A stretch of 64,000 bases of DNA from Biomphalaria glabrata (GCF_947242115.1 NC_074711.1:32603102-32667101), one strand, 5' to 3'; positions 34,214-45,066 are shown, counted from the first letter of the stretch. The notes: a model not told the origin generated them from the sequence alone. A program made the numbers and translations.

Positions 34214-34429
34214 CATATGAAATATATTTACTTATTTTGGATCGGGTAAAGACTCTCAATTCGAAAAGTTGCTTTCGTGTTCTTTTAGTTCTAAATGTCA
34301 ATTATGTACTCGTCGATTAGAAAAGAAAGTCTCTTAAGTCCCCATACAGAACACGCCGGTATGGACAGTATAGAGGGACTTCTTATGGTCCGACAATTAC
34401 GCAGGAGAAAGCACTATCCCGTATGGGTT

Positions 34430-35716
34430 GTCTAGCGTTTGCAGAAGACCAAGAGATATACTTAATTTGAACCAAGTAGGCAACATAGGAGATATAGAAG
34501 TACACGAAAAGGAGATACAAAAACTATTGGCGAACATTAAACCGAATAAAGCATCTTGACTTGCTTTTGAAAAGTTCACCACCTTGTTTGCTTAAAAAAT
34601 AAAAAATATTTTGACATTGATGGTCCATTGTATTAGTGGATAAAAGATTTTCTGACAGGGAGAGAACAAACTGTAAAAATAAATGGCTCTAATTTAAATC
34701 AACACCAATAACAGTAAACTCGGGTGTACCTCAAGGAACAGTTTTAGGTCCACTTGTATTTTTAATTTATTGGTATATAAATGATTATTGTCAGGAACAA
34801 AAGTCAGATCATGGTCAGTTTATTTTAGACGATTGCATTATATATAGAACAATGAAAACAACACAAGATACAGACATTTTACAAAGAGAATTAGATGAAT
34901 TACAGAAATGGGAATCAAATTGGAGCATCCAGAAAAATATCAGTTATTAACAAAAAAAAAAAAAAAAAAAAAACTAAAACAAATAAATTCCACTGATCTT
35001 ATTCATGGTAAACTAGTAAGCCTACGACTAAAATGCAAAATACCTTATAATAAATTTAAAAAAAAAACTGTCATGGGATCCACATATTGACGAAACTATC
35101 AAAAAATCAAACAAAGCATTAGGGTTTATTAAAAGGAATTTCTATAAATCAAATATTTAAGAACATAAAACTAAAATGTTATTTAACCTTGGTTAGGCCA
35201 ATAATAGAATATGCATCCTCTGTTCGGGACCCATGAACTAAAGAAAACATTAAGAAACTGGAACAGACACAAAATAGAGCAGTGAGATTCATAACAAACG
35301 AATATTCACAGTTGACTGGAATAACACCTTTAGTAAAATTACTAAATCTAGAAAGCCTTCAGGAGAGAAGACTCAAAAGTAAAGTAGCAATTATACATAA
35401 AATAACGAACCATAATCTTCAAATACAGAAACAAAATCTAATAAAATACCCAGAAAGACACAAAGGTAAAGGCACGTTACATTCCTCGTTCCATATGTTA
35501 GGACAAATTTGTACAAATATGCTCCTTCTTCCCTAGTGCTATTAGAGCATGGAATGGGTTGCCTGAGCCAGCAAGGAAAACTAGTGACTTAGAAGAATTT
35601 AGTCATTTGTTAACATGCATGAAAAGATGCATGACGCGTAGGACGTAATCATCATCTTTTTTTTACTTTTTTTAAATTTTGAAGTAAAGTTTGTATTACA
35701 TAAGATAAGAAGATAC
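34430..35716 (+). mobile_element. LINE (family A), 5'-truncated, broken
   Basis: Non-LTR retrotransposon beginning upstream of the reverse transcriptase fingers. Plus-strand frames show NIKPNKAS (34540), GVPQGTVLGPLVFLIY with its first half in another frame (34720-34770), FILDDCIIYR (34825, expected ADD changed to LDD), then the thumb and C-terminus (VRFITNEYSQLTGITPLVK at 35282, AIRAWNGLPEPARKTSD near 35550). It ends with GTAGGACGTAATCATCATC and a GATAAGAAGATA tail. Several frameshifts and stops. Same family as 49798-50311, a related subfamily at 44148-44500, and the tail at 223-280. Confidence 0.85.
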
Positions 35717-35806
35717 GATTTCTGCTAAGGATAGCTTCTAATTGGGAAGAGTAAAGAAATTTTGTTACGCTAACCGGCGGCTAACCTATAAGGGACGATG
35801 ATGATA
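35717..35806 (+). mobile_element. LINE 3' UTR piece with GATGATGATAA tail
   Basis: CTAAGGATAGCTTCTAATTG, then GTTACGCTAACC, ending in GATGATGATAAAAA. A related piece occurs at 40405-40520 (CTAAGGATAGCTGCTAATCT). It abuts the tail of the preceding LINE. Confidence 0.45.
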
Positions 35807-35914
35807 AAAATAGTTTTAAAAAAAGATAGAAAAAAAAAAGAGGTAACCACAATATATTGCAATTTTTAGTTATTTTAAAATTAAAAATAAGATTAAAAAA
35901 CTTTATGTTAGAAA

Positions 35915-35992
35915 AAATCCGCATTAGAGAATCGAACTCTGTAACCCTGAAATGAAAATTCAATGTTCTACGCAACTGCCACACTACAACCA
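35915..35992 (-). pseudogene. tRNA-like sequence, Glu(TTC)-like, decayed
   Basis: On the minus strand a T arm (AGAGTTCGATTCTCT), an A-box-like TGGCAGTTGCGTAGAAC and a stem-loop with TTC in the anticodon position (TTGAATTTTCATTTCAG) are visible. GCGGATTTTTT follows at the 3' end. The acceptor stem does not pair well, so it is a pseudogene or SINE head. Confidence 0.3.
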
Positions 35993-36289
35993 AGGACAAA
36001 GAAACTCGAGGTTATTTATACGTAATTTCTTTCTGAGAGGTAACTCTAGGCCTACAATTTTTAATTCAGTATTTTGCAAATATCTGAATGAAAACATTGT
36101 ATAAGTTTTAAAATATTATTAGTAAAAAGAAAGAGTACGTTTATTGCTAACAATATATTCTATAGAGAAACCAACAACGTTCCCAGTCCTATCGATGACA
36201 TATCCAGTCACATACGAATTATTATTGGTTTGGTTGAGTTTTCACATGATCTCAAGTAGACGCTACGAAGCCACAAATCATAATTATTA

Positions 36290-36515
36290 TCTTGAACAGT
36301 ATATGACTCCTCCTTCGTGGTCGAAGATGAGCACATTTCTCATTTCCTATGGACTCGAAGATGGCTGTTAAGTCCAATCCTCGCTTTAAAAAGCCGGCCG
36401 TATACGTGGCATGGGTGGGTTTGGTCAGTTGCAGTTTAGCCTACTTCTTCTCTCAGCTTTTTGTTGGTTCGGCGCTCTTTCGCCCTGGCCACTCGAATCT
36501 TCTTGCTTCAAATCT
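36290..36515 (-). mobile_element. LINE 3' end with C2H2 finger (KARIG type)
   Basis: Minus-strand frame reads HPCHVYGRLFKARIGLNSHL, then RVHRK, the same tail finger as at 21240-21470, here with one finger cysteine changed to Tyr. TGCTCATCTTCGACCACGAA follows. Confidence 0.65.
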
Positions 36516-36957
36516 TGAGACTTGAACAGTGTAGAAATGTGATAATTAGAATCAAAATGCAAAAGAATCGAAAAAGATGGAGCAGAAAATAAGTCACATA
36601 AAAAGCAACTCTTGCTAGAATCCTGTGCGAAAAAAAAAGTAGTGAAATGTATTAATGTTTTCTCGCAAGCACTAGAGATTTACCAATGGTATGATGACAG
36701 CATTTATAAATGAACAGGCTCAACGCCATAAGACAACAAATATATTATCTTAGGTTGAAATACAAAGAGGCTTTGCTAAAATATGAAATAATATTGACAA
36801 CATCAGTTTTACTGAATGTAAATATATTAAAATTCCATTCAAACAAGTGGACTTGATGTTCTGTTGTATGTGTAGCCAGCTCTAAGATGCGGACAGTCAG
36901 GCTGGGTTTCAAGGTTATTGAGAATTTTAAAGCAGTATATCAACGTGTAAGTAAAAT

Positions 36958-37115
36958 TCCCCTTTCAGACCTTGCGATCTATGGGGCAGATGATGTTAAA
37001 GTTCATCTGTTTCTTTGGTCAATAGTTAACGAGCAGCACAATAACCAACCGCCTTTACTTTCCCCAACTAAAGTCAGGTACCCATTAGGGTTAGGAGGAC
37101 TCTCTGGAGCCATAG
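36958..37115 (-). mobile_element. SINE family 1, headless copy
   Basis: Matches the body of the SINE at 26089-26331 (CTTTCAGACCTTGCGATCTA, then GTCAGGTACCCATTAG). The tRNA head is missing. Confidence 0.7.
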
Positions 37116-37266
37116 TCTATCCCGAAATTCAACATATAATTTTGTTAGTTCTATGAATTAAATTCTGCGTTTCATCATAGGTGATGTGATAGGCTTTAAA
37201 AAAAAAACCTTTTTTTTATTATTCTGGAGCGTTTTTTCCCTTTCGAGGGCCGCTAAAAAGGATTTA

Positions 37267-38124
37267 TCTATACTATAAAGTAGAATGTGAGGTGCATGTA
37301 TGTTACTTATAGACATCAAAACCGCTTGACCAATCTTAATAAAACTTGGCAGGACCTATTAGGCTATAGGGCCTAATATATCTAGACCTACATCTAATTT
37401 TTAGAAATACACTTTGCGCAGATAGTTTTTTACTTTGACACATGAAATTACAAAAGAAGATCCATTGATTTTAATATATAATAAAATTAACCTTCAATTT
37501 TGTGTTTCAAAAGCATTTTTTGAATTAATTAGTTTTTTATATCTGTGACTGCAGATTTCCTGACAAACATTCTTTCATTAGACAATACCGTAATGAATCG
37601 CTTACTAAAAATTAATTCGTTTAATTGTTTACTTTATAATCCCATCCCTAGATCTAAAACTCTAATTGAACTCTAAGATGATAAAACTTCTCTTAGCACA
37701 GATAGTTTTATACTTTAACACATGAACATACTAATTATAGTCCATTTATTTCATATTTTGATCAAATAAACATTCAAATTTGGTTTTCTAAAGCATTTTT
37801 AATAGACTGCATTCGTTTACGAAAGCTGCGAAGTCGGGTTGAGATAGGCCTAGATCTATATTCATTCATGACTCGCGTACTAAAAATTATTTCGTTTAAT
37901 TGTTCACTTTATAATCCCATTCATTTAACAAAGCTATCGCTCTTTTCGTTTTTAATAGATATGAATGTATCGGCTTCGGGTAAACCCATTTTCGCAAAAT
38001 TTTCGTAGCGAAAGAGAAATAACGTGAAAGGATCATTAGCTAAGTTTAACATACATCAAAATCCAATCCACTACATTAGTAAACACAAACTTAGACCCGC
38101 AGGCCGCGGGTAATGCCAGGCTAG
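37267..38124 (+). mobile_element. Non-autonomous Helitron, first of a tandem pair
   Basis: 858 bp. It begins A|TCTATACTATAAAGTAGAA and ends with a hairpin (ACCCGC, loop AGGCC, GCGGGT at 38094-38110) followed 10 nt later by CTAG|T. 5' TC, a hairpin near the 3' end and CTRR between A and T are the Helitron hallmarks. No Rep/helicase frame. Internal parts (37385-37580) recur in the second copy. Confidence 0.85.
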
Positions 38125-38577
38125 TCTATTAAACTATAAAGTAGAATGTGACTAGGTGTATGTATGTTACCTATAGACATCAAAACCGCTTGACCAATCT
38201 TGATAAAACTTGGCAGGAATGTTTCTTTGGTACCAACTTAGACCTTAGTGTATGTATTGTAGCCCTAAAACAAACTTAAGACCCTAAAAAAAAATAAAGT
38301 TGTCCGACTCTATTACAGCTATAGTATTTTATGGATCTAGGCCATGTCTACAATGTTGACATAGAAAAGATCGAAAGGATTTAGACCTAGATCTAATTTT
38401 TAGAAATACACTTTGCGCAGATAGTTTTTTTTACTTTGACACATGAAAATACAAAAGAAGATCAATTAATTTTATTATATAATAAAATTAACCTTCAATT
38501 TTGTGTTTCAAAAGCATTTTTTTGAATTAATTAGTTCGTTATATCTGTGACTGCAGATTTTCGACAAACATTCTTTC
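38125..38577 (+). mobile_element. Second Helitron, head to tail, truncated
   Basis: Starts TCTATTAAACTATAAAGTAG directly after the CTAG of the first copy and follows it closely (CAAAACCGCTTGACCAATCT, then CACTTTGCGCAGATAG) up to about 38577, where LINE sequence begins. The 3' hairpin is missing. Confidence 0.8.
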
Positions 38578-38840
38578 AAGTGTATATGGACCACTGACAA
38601 TTGGGAAGACATAGCTCTAGACTGCAACAGATGGAGAGAGACAGTGACCAAAAAAGCTATGGACAGTGAAACGTACAATCCGAAAAACGGCCAGCTCCTC
38701 TACCACCGAAGCAAAAGCCACCTTAACCTGCGCTATCTGTGGACGGGAGTGTCTCTCCAAAATAGGGCTCCACAGCCACATGAGGAAGTGTGCTCTGAGA
38801 TGAACCATAGTCGTTCTACGACTGAAGGAGGCCAATGAAT
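38578..38840 (+). mobile_element. LINE ORF2 C-terminus with C2H2 finger
   Basis: One frame reads WTTDNWEDIALDCNRWRE at 38588. After a frame change it reads KATLTCAICGRECLSKIGLH, then SHMRKCALR and stop (38711-38800). Typical end of an invertebrate LINE. It lies where the second Helitron breaks off. Confidence 0.8.
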
Positions 38841-38939
38841 GGACCACTGCTACGTATTAAATATTTATTTGTTGACAACATACTGTAGCTGTCCTAAAAC
38901 CTTGGTGGTCCATATTGATCATGGTCCATATTGTTAGCC

Positions 38940-39130
38940 CAGTGACGTAGCTAGGGTGGGGGAGGAGGGGGGAGAATTTGAAAATCTCCCCGGGCTCCCA
39001 CTTGACGGGGGCCCCCAAATGAGTGTTGTTTACATTAAAACTAAATATTACGCAAAATGCAGGGGCCCTCAAAGAGGTCAAGCCCCCTCCGGGGCCCCGA
39101 AACGGTGGAAAATTCTTAGCTACGCCACTG
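38940..39130. mobile_element. hAT MITE, 191 bp, perfect target duplication
   Basis: Ends CAGTGACGTAGCTAGG and TTAGCTACGCCACTG are inverted repeats. TGTTAGCC stands on both sides (38932-38939, 39131-39138), an exact 8-bp duplication typical of hAT elements. The interior is G/C-rich (runs of G and C) and noncoding. Confidence 0.92.
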
Positions 39131-39364
39131 TGTTAGCCTCTCCCTAAATTTGTTATTCAAGGGTAGAAGTAGAAAAGTTAACGCCCTCCCCCTTCCTTTT
39201 TCTTGAAAATACAAATAATAGTTACAAATGTTTTCAAGTCTAGATATCAAACAGGAAATGTTTGCCCACTCTTTAACGATATTTCCATCAGATTGGTTAA
39301 AAATGTTAATTTTAGTTGGAGCAGGGCTCCCAAACGAACATGCGAAAAGATCAATGTACTAAGG

Positions 39365-40080
39365 CAGTGATGCCCAAAATACGGCCAGATCCGGCCCGCG
39401 ACGTGGTTTCATCCGCCCGCCAAAACGTGTAAAAAATGTAAAGTGTAGAAAATCCCCCTTCCTTCCCAAACAACAACAACAACAAAAAAGTTAAAAATGT
39501 TGCTTTATCTAAGTTAGGGCCCTCACTTTTTCTCTGATAGACTGGTACCATGAAAAGAAAATGTGTACATTTATGAAACGGTAGCCTAAGAAACTACAAG
39601 TGGATTCTGAATTTAGAGCCTACCAGGAAAAGGTGAACGGATCTTTACTTTTTTATGCAACATGATAACAAGCCAACATATTTGTTTGTAAAGTGTGGTT
39701 GTTTTAAAAAAGAAACAGTAACATATAAACAGCATTATGAAACAAATATGACGTCATTCTTGGTATGAGCCGCGAATGTTAAACTACGTTTAGAGATTGG
39801 AGGATCAATGGAAATATGGACAAAAAAAGAGACAAGAAAATGAGTCGTTGGTAAAGCTATCTACAATGTTGCTCACATTTTAAGTAGAGAAAGGAAGCTA
39901 GTTTCCGACACGTAAAAAAAGAATGCCATGAATGAATGTAAGTACTAGATTCACAAGTTTCTCATAAATTGTGTCAGGTCGATTTCATTTCGTTTCTGTA
40001 CGTTTTCGGTCATGTGACCAGTGACATGTGTGTCGTAAATTAAAATGGCCCTCAAGGTCAAATTAGGTTGGGCATGGCTG
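39365..40080 (+). mobile_element. hAT element, 716 bp, internally deleted
   Basis: Left end CAGTGATGCCCAAAATA. The right end, read inward on the other strand, is CAGCCATGCCCAACCTAA (11 of 13 match). TACTAAGG flanks both sides exactly (39357-39364, 40081-40088). Broken reading on the plus strand recalls a ZBED-type transposase N-terminus (VDSEFRAYQEKVNGSLLF near 39600). Most of the transposase is absent. Confidence 0.88.
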
Positions 40081-40404
40081 TACTAAGGTAGAAGAGCACT
40101 TCTTTGATGCACTAGTGACAAGTCTGGGACCATCTTGTAGTTGATTCTCGCCTTCAAACGGAGCCGATGGAGTGTTGAAGTTCAATGAGAAATCTGCTGG
40201 GAAGTAGACAATAGGAAAAGGGGGGGAAAAAAGTTTTTAATTTGAGAGAAGTCAACACTTTGTCTGGCGAAATAGAGGAACACCTCTCGACTGTAAAGAG
40301 ATGAAAGCTAAGTCGGTTGTCATATTTTTAGACTCGACTCATTTTCAACATCACTCTTTAAAGTACAGAAGTAATAAAAAAAGAGATAAACATTGGGTCA
40401 GTAT

Positions 40405-40520
40405 ATCTCTCTCGACTAAGGATAGCTGCTAATCTGTAAGACTGGACCAATGTTTGCTATGCGAAACGTTATAGCAGCCTTGGCGCCATTCAAGGGGCTG
40501 GTGCTAATAAAATAATACAT
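40405..40520 (+). mobile_element. LINE 3' UTR piece
   Basis: CTAAGGATAGCTGCTAATCT and the following sequence resemble 35717-35806. No coding part. Confidence 0.4.
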
Positions 40521-40829
40521 ATTTGAAATGCAAATAACATTTATGCAAATTCAGCCAAAATTATCTTAATTTATAGTTTATCTTAAAACAATTTTTAATA
40601 CAAAAACATTTAAATAAATAAGTGTTCTCTCCAAGAGAATCGGACTCTGGTGCCCCGATAGCCAATGATGTAACGCTCATCCACGCGGAACATAAAAGTA
40701 TAGAGTCACGGTTTATTATTCATAGTTTTTATCAAAGCTTCTTCGTAAAAACAAACCTTCAAATTTTATATATGTACATTTTTGAAAATATTTCTTCAAA
40801 ATATTAAACTTGATATGAATTAAAGCATT

Positions 40830-40910
40830 GTATATGGTATAGTGGGCACAGCTTTGCCGCCCAATGCGCCGAACGGTGCGGGAGAACCTAAGTTTAAGTA
40901 AGTAAGTATG
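40830..40910 (+). mobile_element. LINE 3' tail with hairpin and (TAAG)n
   Basis: GCCGCCCAATGCGCCGAACG, then GTGCGGGAGAACC, then AAGTAAGTAAGTA. A small hairpin before a short tandem tail is what LINE 3' ends of this kind look like. No ORF remains. Confidence 0.5.
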
Positions 40911-41019
40911 ATATAAAAAATTATTAGTAAAAAAAAGATAATATTTAATTTTAAAACTATAGTTTTTACAATTCTTAGTCTACTATTACTTATCCTTCAC
41001 CTATACATCCTTTATTCTG

Positions 41020-41215
41020 TTGGACCATTGGGGTACCACACAAGATCTGTTGACTGTCTTTCTCCATTTCTCTGTCTTTTGCTTTGATAGAATCTCTTTC
41101 ATTAACAGGCCCGTTCATTCTTTTATGTTGTCTTTCCATCGGTTTCTGCCTCTTCTTCTTTCCGTGACACTGTTCCCTGAAGGAAGGTTTCTGCGAGTCT
41201 TGAGGACCTTGTGAT
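41020..41215 (-). mobile_element. LINE C-terminal fragment (DREEW family)
   Basis: Minus strand: GACAGAGAAATGGAGAAAGA, then ACAGATCTTGTGTGGTACCC (TEKWRKTVNRSCVVPQW). Mirror copy of 18590-18845. Broken. Confidence 0.6.
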
Positions 41216-41361
41216 ATGACCATATATTATTATAGAGTTTTTTGACAGTAGTTAATTTATAAAATACTTAATGAATAAAAAATAGTTATCTGCCTTTTGT
41301 AGGAATGGCATTTCATTTTTACAAAGCTTATGTCATCTCACTGTCAGTCTGTCTGGTAAAA

Positions 41362-41560
41362 GGTGTGTACACGTTATTTCTCCCACACCCAATTTCGGAT
41401 CAAGATGCAAATTTTCACAATGATTTCTTTTACCTGGCAACACAAGAATCAAAAAACAAATTAATCAATTAGTTAATTAACTATTGGTAACTAATTATTT
41501 TCTTTGGTATCTTCAACAAGGGAAATAAATCTCACCTGACATGTGGTGGTATAGGTGGTA
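41362..41560 (+). repeat. Dispersed repeat with CCCACACCCAATTTCGGATC
   Basis: The block TTTCTCCCACACCCAATTTC, then GGATCAAGATGCAAATTTTC, has decayed counterparts on the minus strand at 51180-51430. Noncoding. Class unknown. Confidence 0.45.
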
Positions 41561-41569
41561 TTAGTCCCC

Positions 41570-43020
41570 TTGAGAACTCTTGAGCCATGATTGAACAATT
41601 GTTTTATGCAATTAAAAAAAGGTCACGTAAATATTGTGTTCCGGCTGCTTCTCTTTTTCCATATTTTGAAGGTTTCTTTTTATTTTCATTATTTGTAAGA
41701 TTAGATATAGTAAAGTGTTTTTAAAATAAAAACAGCAATTAGATTATTTTATGCTATCTTTTTCATGTACATTCTTGGACAAAGCTTGAAATTTGTTTTT
41801 TCTTACAAATATGATTTTTAATGCAGTTCAGATCTATATTTACTTAAGCATCAAAGGGTGAGAAAGTCAATGTTTAATACTTTTCTGATTCTGTACCTTG
41901 TAAAGCCAATACCTACTTTTACGTGAACATTTTACTGAACGGCTAATTGTGTCTTATTAGTTGACATCGGATAATGCAGTAAACATTGGCCACTTTTGTA
42001 TCTAAGCAATGTGTAGCTAGTAGCTAGTATTTTTTTGTTTGATATTAGAACATAAAGTTTTACAAAATATGCGAATACTTCAGTATAAAATGTATCTAGT
42101 TAATTTCCTTAGATATAACACTTGTATAGCAATAAGAAGAATCTACACCATACTTCCAAAGAAAGAAAAGGTTTGAATTCTTGTCAATCTATTTGTTAAG
42201 CTCCTCGATTTGTTAACTCCAACATAATCAATGAGTATGTGAAACTAATCCAATTTTTTTTTTCTCATCAGGCTGAGAATATTTTTTTTTACGCTAATTG
42301 AATTGAAACTCACCATTGTGTTCCAGTACGGATAAAATGTCTACTTTTTTTAAAAATACAAATTCCTTACAAGAATGTTCTTGTCTCGAGACAACGTATA
42401 ATGAATACTTGAGAACGGGGGTGGGGGTGGGGGAAGAATACTGCTCTCTTTTATTTATTCAAGACAAATGTATGCGCAAGTGTTAATATTGTGCTGCTAT
42501 TTCCTAAAGAATGACTTGTTGGTAAAGACTAATTAATTTACAAAAGAATGACAGAAACAAACCAACATTACGGAGTTAAATGTATGTACTTATCACCCAG
42601 TTTCCATCTAAAGAATGTCGCTGCTTGTGTTAATGTCACCAAGACTGTGACTCATTTGTCTACAATTATGTCTTGAATGGAGCGCTTGTTTATGTTAGAA
42701 ACAATATTTTTTTCTAGTACAAAATATCGATCGTAACAAAAATAAATGATAGCACTTTTTATCATGAAAATAGCTCTTTTTTTTTTCAAAAGCAAATGAA
42801 TGTGAGTCTTTTAAATTAGGCTACATTATATTAAGCGAAGGATTTGGATGCGAATATCAAAACCCATGTTGCATTATAGAAACGAAGGTATGCCATGGGT
42901 TGAAAAAGGTCACTTATGAAAGAGACTACAATAAGAGCGTGTGCTTGAACATTTCAACCAACTTATTTCGTTTCAAGAAAGTCCAATTCAAAGAGATCAT
43001 CCTTATGATCTCCAGCTTGA
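41570..43020. other. Upstream region of the GPCR gene
   Basis: About 1.4 kb of AT-rich DNA with no gene or recognised repeat. A G run lies near 42418-42432. The GPCR promoter must be here or beyond, but no TATA box or start can be assigned with confidence. Confidence 0.4.
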
Positions 43021-43027
43021 AGTCAAT

Positions 43028-44056
43028 ATGATGGATAACTCAAGTGACGTTAAGTTTAATCTGACTCAGAGTGATCCAGATGTTAGTTCAGCTGTGAGTG
43101 ATGACGTGTATATTGTGATACTTATTGTCACCAATGTTCTGATCGCAAATATTCTCTCTTTACTAGGAATCGTGGGAAGCATTCTGAACATTATCATTTT
43201 ATCCCATCATAAAATGCAGGATCCCACCAATGTGGTTTTCTTGGCCATCTCTGTTTGTGACTTCATTTTCTCAGTGACTCAAATCTCTTTCAATTTTTCT
43301 ATAGCATCATTTTTAATCAACTTCTTCGTACTGGACTGGGCTGTAACAATTCACGTCATCAGTTTTGACCGCATCAATTATCTGGCAGTTCTTATCAGCA
43401 TACATTTAGTGACTTTAGTTTCCATTGAAAGAATGGTTGCTGTATGTTTTCCATTTCATGTGTCTAGAGTTTTTACGGTCTCGCGTATAAAACTTGTTAT
43501 CATTTCTCTGGTGTGTTGTAACGTTGCGTTAAGATCTCCTGAATTTCTGCAATTCGGAGTTGACACTTTTAATTACAAAAACGTCACATTGCCAGTTCTA
43601 AAATATGAAGACTTATATTTTCAAAACAATTATTATTTCTTTCAGTTTAACACAATAATAGCAATAATTCTCTTTATATGTCTGCCATTTTTGGTTATTT
43701 CTATTTGTAGCAGTTTGACTATTGGTCACATCACTATGACATCTAGAACAAAAGCTACACTGTCTTCCAAAGAATCTATTGCTAAACGCACAAAAGAAAT
43801 GAAATCTGTAAAAATAGTACTATGCATTAGCGTTTTAATTTTCTTTCTTGTTCTAATTCCCTTTTTCGTACACCAGATGCTTCTTTCACTGCTATTAGTT
43901 AAAATACCTAAAAAAATATCGGATATAATCTACTGGATTGACAACATACTGATTCAAATAAATTCTTCCTTTAATTTTATCATTTACGTCACAGGAAGTC
44001 CCAAATTTAAAAAGACTTTTCTTAAACTTTTCCATTTCAAGAATAAACAAATATAA
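43028..44056 (+). CDS. Class A (rhodopsin-like) GPCR, intronless
   Basis: Seven-helix plasma-membrane receptor of 342 residues in one uninterrupted exon. The ATG at 43028 (or 43031) gives MMDNSSDVKFNLTQ, an extracellular N-terminus with two N-glycosylation sites (N4, N11). The frame is open further upstream, but without an ATG. Approximate helices: 33-58 (GIVGSILNIIIL, N54), 67-90 (LAISVCDF, D78), 109-133, 155-172, 207-232, 280-305 and 315-335. The helix 3 end is SIERMVAVCFPF (ERM for DRY), and helix 7 is NSSFNFIIY in place of NPxxY. The canonical Cys pair joining helix 3 to loop 2 is absent. Single-exon receptors with such variant motifs are common in mollusc chemosensory or peptide-receptor expansions. 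Ligand unknown. The tail is short and basic (KFKKTFLKLFHFKNKQI). Confidence 0.9.
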   Translation: MMDNSSDVKFNLTQSDPDVSSAVSDDVYIVILIVTNVLIANILSLLGIVGSILNIIILSHHKMQDPTNVVFLAISVCDFIFSVTQISFNFSIASFLINFFVLDWAVTIHVISFDRINYLAVLISIHLVTLVSIERMVAVCFPFHVSRVFTVSRIKLVIISLVCCNVALRSPEFLQFGVDTFNYKNVTLPVLKYEDLYFQNNYYFFQFNTIIAIILFICLPFLVISICSSLTIGHITMTSRTKATLSSKESIAKRTKEMKSVKIVLCISVLIFFLVLIPFFVHQMLLSLLLVKIPKKISDIIYWIDNILIQINSSFNFIIYVTGSPKFKKTFLKLFHFKNKQI

Positions 44057-44147
44057 GCGCAAGAAAAAAAAAGTATTTCTAAAAAATTAATATCTAGATA
44101 TCAGTTCATATTTACTTTTTGAATACAAACTGATTTATTTTATTGAT

Positions 44148-44500
44148 TTCTTATCTTATCTTATCTAATCTTACAGAAGTTTAAAATAGTAGATAATTAA
44201 GTCCAATGCATTTCGTGTCAATCTAATCTAGTCATGTATGTTAATCAATGACTTAAACTGTGCCAAGTCGTTGATTTTCCTGGCTGATTCAGGCAACCCA
44301 TTCCATTCTTTAAGGGCACTAGGGAAGAAAGAGCACTTGTACGAATTTGTTCTAGCAAGTGGAATAAGAAATGTGCCTCTATCTTTGAATCTTTCTGAGC
44401 ATTTCATTAGGTTTTGTTTGTCTCTATGTAAATTATGGTTAGTATTTTATGTTTTTATTCTTCTGTCCTGAAGTGTCTCTAAGTTTAGTTTGATCCACCA
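44148..44500 (-). mobile_element. LINE (family A relative) 3' end
   Basis: Minus strand reads NHNLHRDKQNLMKCSERFKD, then FFPSALKEWNGLPESARKIN, then FKSLINIHD and stop. An earlier stop interrupts it near 44460. The 3' UTR ends in a GATAAGATAAG tail at 44148-44172. A related but diverged subfamily of the LINE at 49798. Confidence 0.75.
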
Positions 44501-44969
44501 AAGAAAAATATCATTTCAAAATTGATTGTTTCTGAACATGTTCTTGACAATATGACAATAAAGATTAAAAATATAATTACATTTGTTAATTACATAGTTG
44601 CTTGTCTTATAACTTATTTCTCTAAATAAGAAAAATAAAATTTTATGCAAAAATTTTATTTATTACGGTAGTGGTTATAAGTAACAGAAATTACTTCAAA
44701 TTGGATAAAACAGGAATAATGAGGTGTGTTAAAGTGGATTTTAAACATAGAGAGTAAAAAAAAAAAGTATATTTATATATATATATATTTTAAAATATTT
44801 TGTTGTTGAACGTATTTATCTACAATAAATATATCAACGATATTCAACATATTCAATTTTAAACAAGACAAGAATATTTCAAAACTACAATCACTTTTTA
44901 CCTGACCTTGGTTGACTAGACATTCATTATAAGTATTAAAATAAAATTTGAAAACAGAAAAAAAAATAT

Positions 44970-45066
44970 TCCCGTGAATCACTTTGGAACCAGTGACATA
45001 ATTACATACTGACTACTTACGATTATCTTCTACAGTGCTCTGCTCCACCTACTGAGTTATTGCGCA
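44970..45066 (-). pseudogene. tRNA-Tyr pseudogene
   Basis: Minus strand keeps TAACTCAGTAGGTGGAGCAG, CACTGTAG (GTA anticodon), GTCACTGGTTCC and CACGGGA, in the order of the intact tRNA-Tyr at 47698-47783. The acceptor and T arms are damaged and the intron is longer. A run of eight T follows. Confidence 0.65.

Noticed and set aside
33749-34320. Repeat proteins on both strands
   Set aside because: Explained by the three-unit tandem repeat inside the hAT-like element.
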